25,372 bases of DNA from Mogibacterium sp. (lineage in GTDB: Bacteria; Bacillota_A; Clostridia; Peptostreptococcales; Anaerovoracaceae): positions 1 to 25,372 of the forward strand of contig JAFUGO010000069.1 in NCBI GenBank assembly GCA_017469325.1. The letters are read 5' to 3'. Below are positions 15,713 through 23,454 of this stretch, piece after piece. How positions within the stretch are numbered: the stretch's first letter is position 1; each line of letters begins with the position of its first letter. A program made the translations under genes and the position numbers. A model generated the notes under the pieces. That model was not told the DNA's origin. It saw only the letters and a program-made list of their open reading frames with translations, and made no database searches.

Positions 15713-15735
15713 AAACGATTAGCTGGGAGGTGTAT

Positions 15736-16359
15736 ATGAGCCGTAAAAAAGGCAGGTTATATGTAATATCCGGACCGTCCGGAACGGGCAAGGGGACTAT
15801 CTGCAGAGAGCTTTTAAAGGACGTGAACAACGAGTTCTCGATATCCATGACGACACGCGCTCCGCGTGAAGGAGAGCAGCACGGAAGAGAGTACTACTTC
15901 GTGACCCGTGAGGAATTCCTCGAAAACATAGAAGCAGGGAATTTCCTCGAATATGCTCCGGTATTTGACAATCTGTACGGAACTCCTAAAGACATGGTGC
16001 TGAACCGCCTTGCGAAGGGGCGCAATGTGCTTCTTGACATAGACGTCCAGGGAGGTCTTCAGGTCAAAAAGGCTATGCCTGAAGCGATACTCATATTTGT
16101 GCTTCCGCCGAGCCTGGCAGAGCTGAGAAACCGTCTCGAGGGCAGGGGGACAGAAGACCCGGCCAGCATTGAGAAGAGACTGAGCCAGGCTGTGAATGAG
16201 ATAAAACTCATAGGTGAATACGACTATTATCTGGTAAATGACGTCAGAGAAGATGCGGTAAATCAGGTGCGCAGCATAATGACCGCAGAAGAGTCAAGAG
16301 TGCCTGAGGCCGTAAAGCCTATTATCAAAGAATACGAGATAGAGTCAGAACAGAAGTAG
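15736..16359 (+). CDS. gmk: Guanylate kinase
   Basis: This 207-residue enzyme phosphorylates GMP to GDP with ATP, feeding GTP and dGTP synthesis. The P-loop is GPSGTGKGT (13-21). The GMP-binding region includes TTRAPREGEQHGREYYFV and the FLEYAPVFDNLYGTP segment, and DIDVQGGLQVKKAMPEA and the lid RLEGRGTEDPASIEKRL follow, all standard for bacterial Gmk. ATG 15736 is chosen because GGGAGG (15725-15730) is 5 bp upstream; the GTG at 15730 lies inside that ribosome binding site. It is 18 bp from rpoZ, the usual Firmicute partner. Confidence 0.96.
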   Translation: MSRKKGRLYVISGPSGTGKGTICRELLKDVNNEFSISMTTRAPREGEQHGREYYFVTREEFLENIEAGNFLEYAPVFDNLYGTPKDMVLNRLAKGRNVLLDIDVQGGLQVKKAMPEAILIFVLPPSLAELRNRLEGRGTEDPASIEKRLSQAVNEIKLIGEYDYYLVNDVREDAVNQVRSIMTAEESRVPEAVKPIIKEYEIESEQK

Positions 16360-16377
16360 CAGAAGGGAGAAAACGGA

Positions 16378-16584
16378 ATGCTTCTTTATCCATCAATAAA
16401 CACACTCAGAGAGAAGACAGACAGCAGATATTCACTTGTGATCCTCACAGCGAAGAGAGCCAGAGACATAGTCGACGGCAAGCCTGCTCTCACAGAAGAA
16501 GAGAGCGAGAGACCTGTAAGCCAGGCCGCAAAAGAGATCGCTGCAGACATGATCACAGCAGAGAAAAAGAGCGAGGAGGAATAA
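16378..16584 (+). CDS. rpoZ: DNA-directed RNA polymerase omega subunit
   Basis: This 68-residue protein assists assembly of the beta' subunit of RNA polymerase. It has the family core SRYSLVILTAKRARDIVDG (beginning about residue 16), followed by KPVSQAAKEIA-type sequence (here RPVSQAAKEIAADMI) and a short acidic tail. It follows gmk by 18 bp with an AAGGGAG ribosome binding site. Its TAA overlaps the ATG of gpmI (TAATG at 16582-16586), so the two are translationally coupled. This coupling is unusual because coaBC and priA are the common followers of rpoZ in Firmicutes. Confidence 0.94.
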   Translation: MLLYPSINTLREKTDSRYSLVILTAKRARDIVDGKPALTEEESERPVSQAAKEIAADMITAEKKSEEE

Positions 16585-18098
16585 TGAAACACAGACCTGC
16601 AATGCTGATGATCCTCGACGGATTCGGCATAAGAGAAGAGACCTACGGCAATGCGATTGCGGCTGCGAAGACTCCGGTCATCGACGGGCTGTTCGCGAAG
16701 TATCCGTTTATCACTATTGAAGCAAGCGGTGAACCTGTAGGACTGCCTGCAGGACAGATGGGTAACTCGGAAGTCGGCCATCTCAATATCGGCGCCGGCA
16801 GTGTTATCTACCAGAACCTCCTCAAGATCACACGCTCGATAGAGTCGGGCAAGTTCTTTGAGAACGGTCCGCTGCTCGAAGCAATGAAGAACGCGGCGGC
16901 AGGCCATACACTGCACATCATGGGCCTCGTGTCGGACGGCGGTGTGCACAGCCACTATGATCACCTTATGGCGACCATCGATATGGCAAAGAAGAACGGC
17001 GTAAAGGACGTTGCGGTACACTGCTTCCTCGACGGAAGAGACGTTCCGCCTAAGAGCGCTATGACATGGCTCGGACCTCTCGAGGAGTATCTCGCAAAAG
17101 AAGATGCCGGCCGCATCGGTGTCATTTCCGGCAGATTCTATGCCATGGACAGAGACAAGAGATGGGAGCGCCTCGTAAAGGCTTACGACGCTCTGACTCT
17201 GGGCGAGGGACTTACAGCATCCTGCGCTCAGGAGGCCATAGACAACTCCTACGCTAAGGACGAAGTCGACGAATTCGTTCAGCCTACAGTCGTGAACGCT
17301 GTTCCGGTCAAGGACGGGGATTCCGTTGTATTCATCAACTTCAGACCTGACAGGGCAAGAGAGATAACACGCGCTCTGGTCGATCCTGATTTTGACGGAT
17401 TCGAAAGAAAGTCCGCTCCTAAGAATCTCACTTACGTCTGCATGGCAGAGTATGATGCCACGATGCCTAACGTAAGCGTCGCATTCCCGCCTGAGGCAGT
17501 CGATCCGACTCTCGGAAAGACCATAGCGGATCTCGGAATGCATCAGCTCCGCATCGCCGAGACAGAAAAGTACGCGCATGTTACGTTCTTCTTCAACGGA
17601 GGAGTTGAGGAGCCAAACGTGAACGAGGACAGAGTCCTGATCCCTTCACCGAAGGTCCCTACATATGACATGCAGCCTGAGATGAGCGCACCTGAGGTCG
17701 CAAAGACTGTTATCGAAAAGATCAACAGCGACAAGTACGATCTCATAATCCTCAACTTCGCTAACCCTGACATGGTAGGTCCTACGGGCGTGTTCGATGC
17801 CGCAGTACAGGCGATCGAGACTCTTGACGGACTTGTCGGAGATATCCGCGACGCTATCCTCGCAAAGGACGGACAGATCCTCCTGACAGCGGATCACGGA
17901 AACGCAGACACCATGATAGACGAAAAGGGCGAGCCTGTCACAAAGCACTCGACAGCGAAGGTACCTCTGTGCCACATCTGCGCAGAGCCTATGCCGTTCA
18001 AAAAGGATACAGGCAAGCTGGCAGACATAGCTCCGACGCTCCTTACGATGATGGGGCTCGAAGTTCCGGAAGGAATGGAAGGAGACGTGCTGGTATAG
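16584..18098 (+). CDS. gpmI: 2,3-bisphosphoglycerate-independent phosphoglycerate mutase
   Basis: This 504-residue Mn2+-dependent glycolytic enzyme interconverts 3- and 2-phosphoglycerate. Metal and catalytic motifs are intact: LMILDGFG (Asp12), GQMGNSEVGHLNIGAG with the nucleophilic Ser62, SDGGVHSH, FLDGRDVPPKS, FRPDRAREI, TADHGNADTM and KHSTAKVPL. The length is standard for the family. The ribosome binding site GAGGAGGA lies inside the end of rpoZ, and the start codon overlaps the rpoZ stop. Codon choice (CCT, CTC, AAG, GAG) resembles the phosphohexomutase and gdhA genes, which fits strong expression. The gene stands apart from the usual gap-pgk-tpi-gpmI-eno glycolytic cluster, and a strong terminator follows. 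Confidence 0.96.
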   Translation: MKHRPAMLMILDGFGIREETYGNAIAAAKTPVIDGLFAKYPFITIEASGEPVGLPAGQMGNSEVGHLNIGAGSVIYQNLLKITRSIESGKFFENGPLLEAMKNAAAGHTLHIMGLVSDGGVHSHYDHLMATIDMAKKNGVKDVAVHCFLDGRDVPPKSAMTWLGPLEEYLAKEDAGRIGVISGRFYAMDRDKRWERLVKAYDALTLGEGLTASCAQEAIDNSYAKDEVDEFVQPTVVNAVPVKDGDSVVFINFRPDRAREITRALVDPDFDGFERKSAPKNLTYVCMAEYDATMPNVSVAFPPEAVDPTLGKTIADLGMHQLRIAETEKYAHVTFFFNGGVEEPNVNEDRVLIPSPKVPTYDMQPEMSAPEVAKTVIEKINSDKYDLIILNFANPDMVGPTGVFDAAVQAIETLDGLVGDIRDAILAKDGQILLTADHGNADTMIDEKGEPVTKHSTAKVPLCHICAEPMPFKKDTGKLADIAPTLLTMMGLEVPEGMEGDVLV

Positions 18099-18120
18099 TC
18101 CGCACAACAATACAGATCAC

Positions 18121-18166
18121 GGTCAGGCGGTCTCTGAATAATTCAGAGATCAGCCTGATCTTTTTT
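18121..18166 (+). terminator. Long two-part hairpin terminator after gpmI
   Basis: An outer stem GGTCAGGC (18121-18128) pairs with GCCTGATC (18153-18160, one G-U), and an inner perfect 8-bp stem TCTCTGAA (18131-18138) pairs with TTCAGAGA (18142-18149) around TAA. Six T (18161-18166) follow. This ends the yicC-gmk-rpoZ-gpmI transcript. Confidence 0.93.
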
Positions 18167-18182
18167 ATGCTCAAAACTGATG

Positions 18183-18211
18183 TTGATAAGACCTCAGCCT
18201 CAGAATAAAAT
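18183..18211 (+). promoter_or_regulatory. Promoter of addA, predicted leaderless
   Basis: TTGATA (18183-18188) and TAAAAT (18206-18211) are exactly 17 bp apart. The normal start distance places +1 at or next to the A of the addA ATG (18218). No Shine-Dalgarno sequence is present. Confidence 0.7.
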
Positions 18212-18217
18212 ATAGAC

Positions 18218-21200
18218 ATGGCAACAGGATTCACACCGGAACAGACAAAAGCAATAGAGACGCTTGACAAGTCAGTGCTCGTATCCGCTGCGGCGGGATC
18301 GGGCAAGACAGCTGTGCTCGTGGAGCGCATCATAAGGATAATCATCGAAGGCAAGGCCAATGTCGATGAGATGCTTGTCGTGACCTTTACCAACGCCGCG
18401 GCCGCGGAGATGAGGCTCAGGCTCGCAGCTGCCATCAGAAAGAGGATGGCGGATCATCCCGAAGATGCAGCCCGCATGAAGGACCAGCTTTCGCGCCTCT
18501 ATAAAGCGTATATATCGACCATAGACAGCTTTGCGCTGAGGGTCATAAAGGAGTTCTTCCACGAGACAGACATGGAGCCGTCCTTTGCGGTAGCTGACGA
18601 CACCCAGTGCGAGCTCATGAGAAACGAGGCTCTGACCGAGCTCTTTGAGGACGGATTCGTGAACGATGACCTCATAGAGGGTGGGAGTTTCAGGGGCTTT
18701 CTGAGACTTTACAGCGAGGAGCGCAGCGATGACAGCTTCATGGAAGGTCTGATCAAAGCCTACAACGGACTCAGAACTATGCCTGACTACTTTGAGTGGG
18801 CATATAAGCATGCGGAGGAGCTGAAAGTCACTCCGGATACCTTTGAGGGATCTTCGCTTCAGAGAATGATGCTCGCAGACGCAAAGACCACATTCGGAAG
18901 TGTGAAAAAAGCGTTTGACAGCATAGAGGTGCTCTTTGACGGAGCAGGCATAAAGGAGATGTTTGACGACAAGCTGCTGGTACAGGCGGAAGCCGTCAGA
19001 GAGATATGCTCCTGTCTTGATGAGGGAAGATTCGACAGCGCAGTGATAGCCGCTATAGAGAACTATCCGTCCACAAGACTGGCAGCCAAAAAGGATCAGA
19101 AGGAAGCCTACGAGTCGATCAAAAAAGAAGTGGGGGACATAAGGGATTCGCTCAAGAAAGAGATCGGCGATTTCAAAAAAAGATACCTGATGCCTGACTT
19201 TGAGCAGCGCCTTTCCGAGATGAACGCCACATACGGCTATATGATCTACTATCTGCGCCTCCTTGAAGAATTCGAAAGGCGCTACGATCAGAAGAAGCGC
19301 GACAAAAGGCTTATAGACTTCGCGGATATGGAGCACATAGCTGCGGGAATTCTCAGAAACGACGAGGCCGCGGACATACTCAGAAGGCGCTTTAAGTTCA
19401 TATTCGTGGATGAGTATCAGGATACAAACAACATACAGGAGCACCTGATCGGACGTGTATCCCGGTCTGACAATGTCTTCAGGGTAGGAGACATAAAACA
19501 GAGCATATACAGGTTCAGGCAGGCGGAGCCCGCGATTTTCGAGGACCTGTACGCAAAATACACAAAAGGCGGATATGAGGATGGCGAGGCTATAGACCTG
19601 GGCCGCAACTTCAGGACAAACGACGCCACCATAAGATACATAAACCATGTCTTCAAAAACATAATGGAAGGCTATGATGAAAGAGCCATGCTGTACACGG
19701 GGCTCGAATGCCCTGAGGAGTATGACTTTATTCCTGAGGTCCATATCCTGACGGAAGAGGACGGCAATACGGCAGAAGCGGCAGGGGATGCCGGTGATGA
19801 GATCACCGAAGCTGTCGAAGATGAGAATATAGAGGATCTGACAAAAGAGGAGGCCGAGGCGGAGTATATCGCGAAGCTTGTCAGATCGCTGATAGGCACG
19901 GAGTTTTATGACACCAAGATAAATAAGGTAAGAAAGGCTCAGGCCCGCGACATAGTCATCCTTTTCAGAGCTGTCAAATACAGGGGAGACATCATGAGCC
20001 GCGCTCTTGCGGAGAACGCCATAGATGCCCATGTTGAAGAATCGGACGATTACTTCGATACTGTTGAGATCGCTGTCGCACTGTCGCTCTTCGCCTGCAT
20101 AGACAACATGAAGAGGGATGTCCCTCTAATATCCGTGCTGCATTCGGAGGTATTCTCGTTCAGCCCGGATGATCTTGCTGAGATCCGGATATCCCATACC
20201 CGCCATCTCAGAGAAACCGGATCCGGTGGCCGGAGACGCGCGTACTGCGAAGCGTTCAGCTGGTATGCAGAAGAGGGCCCGGAAGGACTTCTTAAGGACA
20301 GGGCAAAGGCGGCCCGCGACAAAATACTGGTCTGGCGCAGGCTCTCGCGCATGCTCCCGCTTGAGGACTTCGTTTGGGATGTCCTCATCGACTCGGGATA
20401 CTACAGGATGGCCGGTGCGATGTCGGACGGAGCAAGACGCCAGGCCAATCTGAGGTCTCTCGCGGACAGGGCTGCTGAATTCAGCAAAGAGAGCGTGGCC
20501 ACGCTCAGCTCATTCATAACCTTCCTGGATGTGCTCAGGAGCAAGGGAGTCAGCAACGGACAGGCTCCGATGGCCGGAAGCGACGATGACGTGGTTCGCA
20601 TATCCACGATCCACAAGAGCAAGGGCCTCGAGTATCCTTTCGTTATAGTCGGGGGACTCGGTCACCGCTTCCGCTATGACAACAACGAGAAGAAATTCAG
20701 CTTCGATTCACAGACCGGGGTGGGGCTGCCATATGTAGACCCGTCCAGGAAGTACTGGAGCTCCACCATCATACAGAGGGCGATCAATTCGAAGTCGAGG
20801 CGTGATGAATATAAAGAAGAACTCAGACTGCTCTATGTTGCTATGACAAGAGCCAGGAACAAACTGATCCTTGTCGGCTGCTGCAAGAGCGAAGAGGATC
20901 TCGCTAAGTTCAGGACGAGCCCGTCATGCTATCTTGAGGCAATAAGGGATGTCGTAAAGACAGGCTTCAACAGGTATTATATTTCTCCTCTTATGCTCAC
21001 CAGAAAAACGGAGTACAGAAGCATACATAACGATCTGATAAAAGCTCTGGACAGGCCGCTGAGCGCAGAGGAGCAGAATCTTTACGATGAGATAGACAGA
21101 AGGTTCAGCTACAGGTATCCTTACGAGGATCTTCTTACCGCAAAGGCCAAGTATTCGGTAAGCGCAGTCCGGCTTGAAGAAAACAGCAGGGCAGAGGCAT

Positions 21201-21820
21201 CTCAGGCAGAAGAAACAGAGACTGATGAAGTGTCCGCATCAAAGCGGGATACAGAGGTCGTGTCACTCTGGAGCGGAAACGAGCGCAAAAAACGCGCGTC
21301 GGCATCGGATATAGGAATAGCGTATCACCGCATCATGGAATTCCTGGACTTCAGAAAAGCTGCAGGTGAGGGTGCCGGAGAATACATAGCAGAAAGAGCC
21401 GAGTTTTTACATCAGCATAATGCCATTGATGATGACGTATACGCATCGCTTGACCTTTCAAAGATAGAGACCTTCTTCAGAAGCCCGCTCGGAAGGAAGG
21501 CAGCAGAAGCTGAAGCCCGCGGCAGTCTGATGAGAGAGAAACCGTTCACTCTGAAGACGGAGCGCGGCGGACGGGAGATGCTGGTACAGGGTGTTATCGA
21601 CTGCTGCTTCGAAGAAGAGGGGAAGATGATACTCATCGACTACAAGTCGAGTTTCATCAAACCGGGAAGGCAGCACGAAGCTGAGATAGAGAGGATAAAG
21701 AAAGAATACCGTGTGCAGATAGAGCTCTACAGCGAGGCTGTACTGAAGGGGACAGGCTTGGAAGTGTCAGAGGCATATCTTTATCTCTTTATGACAGGCG
21801 ATGCCGTGAGCATGCTATAG
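18218..21820 (+). CDS. addA: AddA subunit of the AddAB helicase-nuclease (double-strand break repair)
   Basis: This 1200-residue UvrD-family helicase carries a C-terminal RecB-family nuclease. With AddB it resects double-strand DNA ends for RecA-mediated repair, the Firmicute counterpart of RecBCD. Visible motifs are the Q motif FTPEQTKAI, Walker A AAAGSGKTA (24-32), VTFTNAAAAEM, Walker B VDEYQDT (D398-E399), GDIKQSIYRFRQAEP, LGRNFRTN, ISTIHKSKGLEYPFVIV and LLYVAMTRARNKLIL. The nuclease core GVIDCCF and LIDYKS supplies D1128, D1141 and K1143, so both activities should be intact. An acidic insertion (about 510-545) lies between helicase blocks. addB, normally immediately upstream, is absent here; the upstream neighbour is gpmI behind a terminator. 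The start is chosen by homology and the promoter position. Confidence 0.96.
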   Translation: MATGFTPEQTKAIETLDKSVLVSAAAGSGKTAVLVERIIRIIIEGKANVDEMLVVTFTNAAAAEMRLRLAAAIRKRMADHPEDAARMKDQLSRLYKAYISTIDSFALRVIKEFFHETDMEPSFAVADDTQCELMRNEALTELFEDGFVNDDLIEGGSFRGFLRLYSEERSDDSFMEGLIKAYNGLRTMPDYFEWAYKHAEELKVTPDTFEGSSLQRMMLADAKTTFGSVKKAFDSIEVLFDGAGIKEMFDDKLLVQAEAVREICSCLDEGRFDSAVIAAIENYPSTRLAAKKDQKEAYESIKKEVGDIRDSLKKEIGDFKKRYLMPDFEQRLSEMNATYGYMIYYLRLLEEFERRYDQKKRDKRLIDFADMEHIAAGILRNDEAADILRRRFKFIFVDEYQDTNNIQEHLIGRVSRSDNVFRVGDIKQSIYRFRQAEPAIFEDLYAKYTKGGYEDGEAIDLGRNFRTNDATIRYINHVFKNIMEGYDERAMLYTGLECPEEYDFIPEVHILTEEDGNTAEAAGDAGDEITEAVEDENIEDLTKEEAEAEYIAKLVRSLIGTEFYDTKINKVRKAQARDIVILFRAVKYRGDIMSRALAENAIDAHVEESDDYFDTVEIAVALSLFACIDNMKRDVPLISVLHSEVFSFSPDDLAEIRISHTRHLRETGSGGRRRAYCEAFSWYAEEGPEGLLKDRAKAARDKILVWRRLSRMLPLEDFVWDVLIDSGYYRMAGAMSDGARRQANLRSLADRAAEFSKESVATLSSFITFLDVLRSKGVSNGQAPMAGSDDDVVRISTIHKSKGLEYPFVIVGGLGHRFRYDNNEKKFSFDSQTGVGLPYVDPSRKYWSSTIIQRAINSKSRRDEYKEELRLLYVAMTRARNKLILVGCCKSEEDLAKFRTSPSCYLEAIRDVVKTGFNRYYISPLMLTRKTEYRSIHNDLIKALDRPLSAEEQNLYDEIDRRFSYRYPYEDLLTAKAKYSVSAVRLEENSRAEASQAEETETDEVSASKRDTEVVSLWSGNERKKRASASDIGIAYHRIMEFLDFRKAAGEGAGEYIAERAEFLHQHNAIDDDVYASLDLSKIETFFRSPLGRKAAEAEARGSLMREKPFTLKTERGGREMLVQGVIDCCFEEEGKMILIDYKSSFIKPGRQHEAEIERIKKEYRVQIELYSEAVLKGTGLEVSEAYLYLFMTGDAVSML

Positions 21821-21839
21821 CACGGATAAAGGCAAAAGA

Positions 21840-21868
21840 AAAGGGACCGCGTTGAGCGATCCCTTTTT
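21840..21868. terminator. Bidirectional terminator between convergent addA and gdhA
   Basis: AAAGGGACCGC (21840-21850) pairs with GCGATCCCTTT (21856-21866) with one mismatch around GTTGA. T-rich sequence follows on the + strand, and the A-rich 21834-21842 provides a T tract on the - strand, so it can serve both genes. Confidence 0.85.
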
Positions 21869-21907
21869 CAGTGTTGTGATTTCAGCTTATAAGCTGCGAG
21901 TCATCGA

Positions 21908-23275
21908 TTATACAAGACCCTGAGCCATCATAGCCTCAGCAACTCTCTCGAAGCCTGCAATGTTAGCACCCTGTACCAGAGCGTTCTTGTCATTGTAGTA
22001 CTTCTCACCTGCGTTAGCGCAAGCGCTGTAGATGTTCTTCATGATCTGGTGGAGCTGATCATATACAGCCTGGTGCTGGAATGCAGTGTGACCTGCGTTC
22101 TGGCCCATCTCGATGCAGGAGCAAGCAACGCCGCCTGCGTTAGCAGCCTTAGCAGGACCTACAGCTACCATGTTGTCCATGAGATACTTAAGAGCATCAT
22201 TTGTTGTAGGCATGTTAGCGCCTTCGCAGTAGAACTTGCAACCTCCCTCAACGATCTGCTGAGCATGCTCCATGTGAACGTCATTCTGCATTGCGCAAGG
22301 GATGAAGAGGTCAACTTTGCAGCCTGTATCCTGGAATACGCCCCAAGGCTTCTTGCCTGCGAAGAACTTAGCGTTAGGGAACTTCTCAGCATAAGGTGCG
22401 CAGATGTTTTTTCCGGAGCCTCTGAGCTCGAGCAGGTAGTCTACCTTCTCCTGAGTTGTGATTCCATCCGGATCATAGATGTATCCGTCCGGTCCCGAAA
22501 TAGTTACGCACTTAGCACCGAGCTCCCAGAGCTTCCATGCTGTACCCCATGCAACGTTACCGAAGCCGGAGATCGCAACTACTTTGTCCTTCATGTCTTC
22601 GCCGTTAGCCTTCAGCATTTCCTCAGCGTACCATACGATACCGAAGCCTGTAGCCTCTGCTCTTCCGAGGAGTCCGCCGTAAGGGATTCCCTTACCTGTG
22701 AGAACGCCTTCATACTTGTCAACGATTCTCTTGTACTGTCCGAAGAGATATCCGATCTCTCTTGCGCCTACGCCGAGGTCTCCTGCAGGAACGTCGGTGT
22801 TAGGTCCGATGTGTCTGTAGAGCTCTGTCATGAATGCCTGGCAGAATCTCATAACTTCTGCATCGCTCTTGCCGTTAGGATCGAAGTCCGAACCGCCCTT
22901 GCCGCCGCCGATAGGGAGACCTGTCAGGGAGTTCTTGAAGATCTGCTCGAATCCGATGAACTTGATGATTCCAGGATATACGTATGGAGCGAATCTCAGA
23001 CCGCCCTTGTAAGGTCCGATCGCGCTGCTGAACTGATATCTGTAGCCCTTGTTGACCTGAACTTTGCCGTTGTCGTCAACCCATACTACTCTGAAAGTAA
23101 CTCCTCTTTCAGGCTCAACGAGTCTCTCAAGAAGTGCGCACTCTTCATACTTAGGGTTAGCATCCATTACTGGAGCCAGTGAAGTCAGTACTTCTTCTAC
23201 AGTCTGGTGGAATTCTACCTCGCCAGGATTGTTCTTTTTGCACTGCTCGATGACTCTTTCTACATAGTTTGCCAT
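21908..23275 (-). CDS. gdhA: Glutamate dehydrogenase, hexameric GdhA type
   Basis: This 455-residue enzyme interconverts glutamate and 2-oxoglutarate plus ammonia. The family blocks are clear: GPYKGGLRFAPYV with the substrate-binding Lys, LPIGGGKGGSDFDPNGKSD with the catalytic Lys region, PAGDLGVGAREIGYLFGQYK, the nucleotide-binding GFGNVAWG, and CEGANMPTT near the C-terminus. The region after GFGNVAWG (TISGPDGYIYDPDGI) resembles what I recall of the NAD-linked Clostridium symbiosum enzyme, so NAD versus NADP is left open. ATG 23275 is chosen because AAGGAGAG lies just upstream on this strand; the longer ATG at 23302 lies upstream of that site. Very strong codon bias suggests high expression, as expected for amino-acid-fermenting Clostridia. 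It shares a terminator with addA and diverges from a helicase gene. Confidence 0.96.
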   Translation of the reverse strand: MANYVERVIEQCKKNNPGEVEFHQTVEEVLTSLAPVMDANPKYEECALLERLVEPERGVTFRVVWVDDNGKVQVNKGYRYQFSSAIGPYKGGLRFAPYVYPGIIKFIGFEQIFKNSLTGLPIGGGKGGSDFDPNGKSDAEVMRFCQAFMTELYRHIGPNTDVPAGDLGVGAREIGYLFGQYKRIVDKYEGVLTGKGIPYGGLLGRAEATGFGIVWYAEEMLKANGEDMKDKVVAISGFGNVAWGTAWKLWELGAKCVTISGPDGYIYDPDGITTQEKVDYLLELRGSGKNICAPYAEKFPNAKFFAGKKPWGVFQDTGCKVDLFIPCAMQNDVHMEHAQQIVEGGCKFYCEGANMPTTNDALKYLMDNMVAVGPAKAANAGGVACSCIEMGQNAGHTAFQHQAVYDQLHQIMKNIYSACANAGEKYYNDKNALVQGANIAGFERVAEAMMAQGLV

Positions 23276-23318
23276 TGGTATCACTCTCCTTAAATAAAAC
23301 ACTTAAATTTGTGGTTTC

Positions 23319-23333
23319 AGGCGCAAAACGCCT
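23319..23333 (-). promoter_or_regulatory. Small 5'-leader hairpin of gdhA mRNA
   Basis: On the - strand, AGGCG (23333-23329) pairs with CGCCT (23323-23319) around TTTTG, within about 3 nt of the predicted transcription start (near 23336). Such 5'-terminal stems can stabilise an abundant mRNA; this role is inferred. Confidence 0.4.
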
Positions 23334-23342
23334 TATGCTTAA

Positions 23343-23370
23343 ATTTTAGCACCACAGTGACAAAAGTCAA
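23343..23370 (-). promoter_or_regulatory. Strong promoter of gdhA
   Basis: On the - strand, TTGACT (23370-23365) is followed after 16 bp by TAAAAT (23348-23343), with TGC immediately before it (extended -10). The predicted start near 23336 gives a leader of about 60 nt that contains a short 5' hairpin and AAGGAGAG. Confidence 0.82.
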
Positions 23371-23436
23371 CCGTAATCAGGTCCGAATTATTGCACAAAA
23401 CGCGGCCGATTTAATCGACGTTTGGAAGCGGAATTA

Positions 23437-23445
23437 TGCTACAAT
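23437..23445 (+). promoter_or_regulatory. Extended -10 promoter of the PcrA/UvrD-type helicase gene
   Basis: TGC followed by TACAAT (23440-23445) lies 9 bp before ATG 23455. The -35 region is poor. The start near 23452 leaves 3 nt or less before the first ATG, and no ribosome binding site precedes either candidate ATG (23455 or 23461). Confidence 0.6.
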
Positions 23446-23454
23446 TACAGTGCT

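Noticed and set aside
15730..15735. GTG start for gmk
   Set aside because: The GTG overlaps the GGGAGG ribosome binding site that serves ATG 15736.
16386..17579. 397-codon - strand frame opposite rpoZ and gpmI
   Set aside because: Antisense shadow of two clearly identified genes; no ribosome binding site or domain.
18272..20032. 586-codon open frame on the - strand
   Set aside because: It lies entirely inside addA, has no ribosome binding site or promoter, and encodes a low-complexity product rich in Leu, Tyr, His and Arg, typical of antisense of a biased coding gene.
22049..23182. 377-codon open frame on the + strand opposite gdhA
   Set aside because: It is produced by the strong codon bias of gdhA on the other strand; the protein looks like nothing known and has no start signals.
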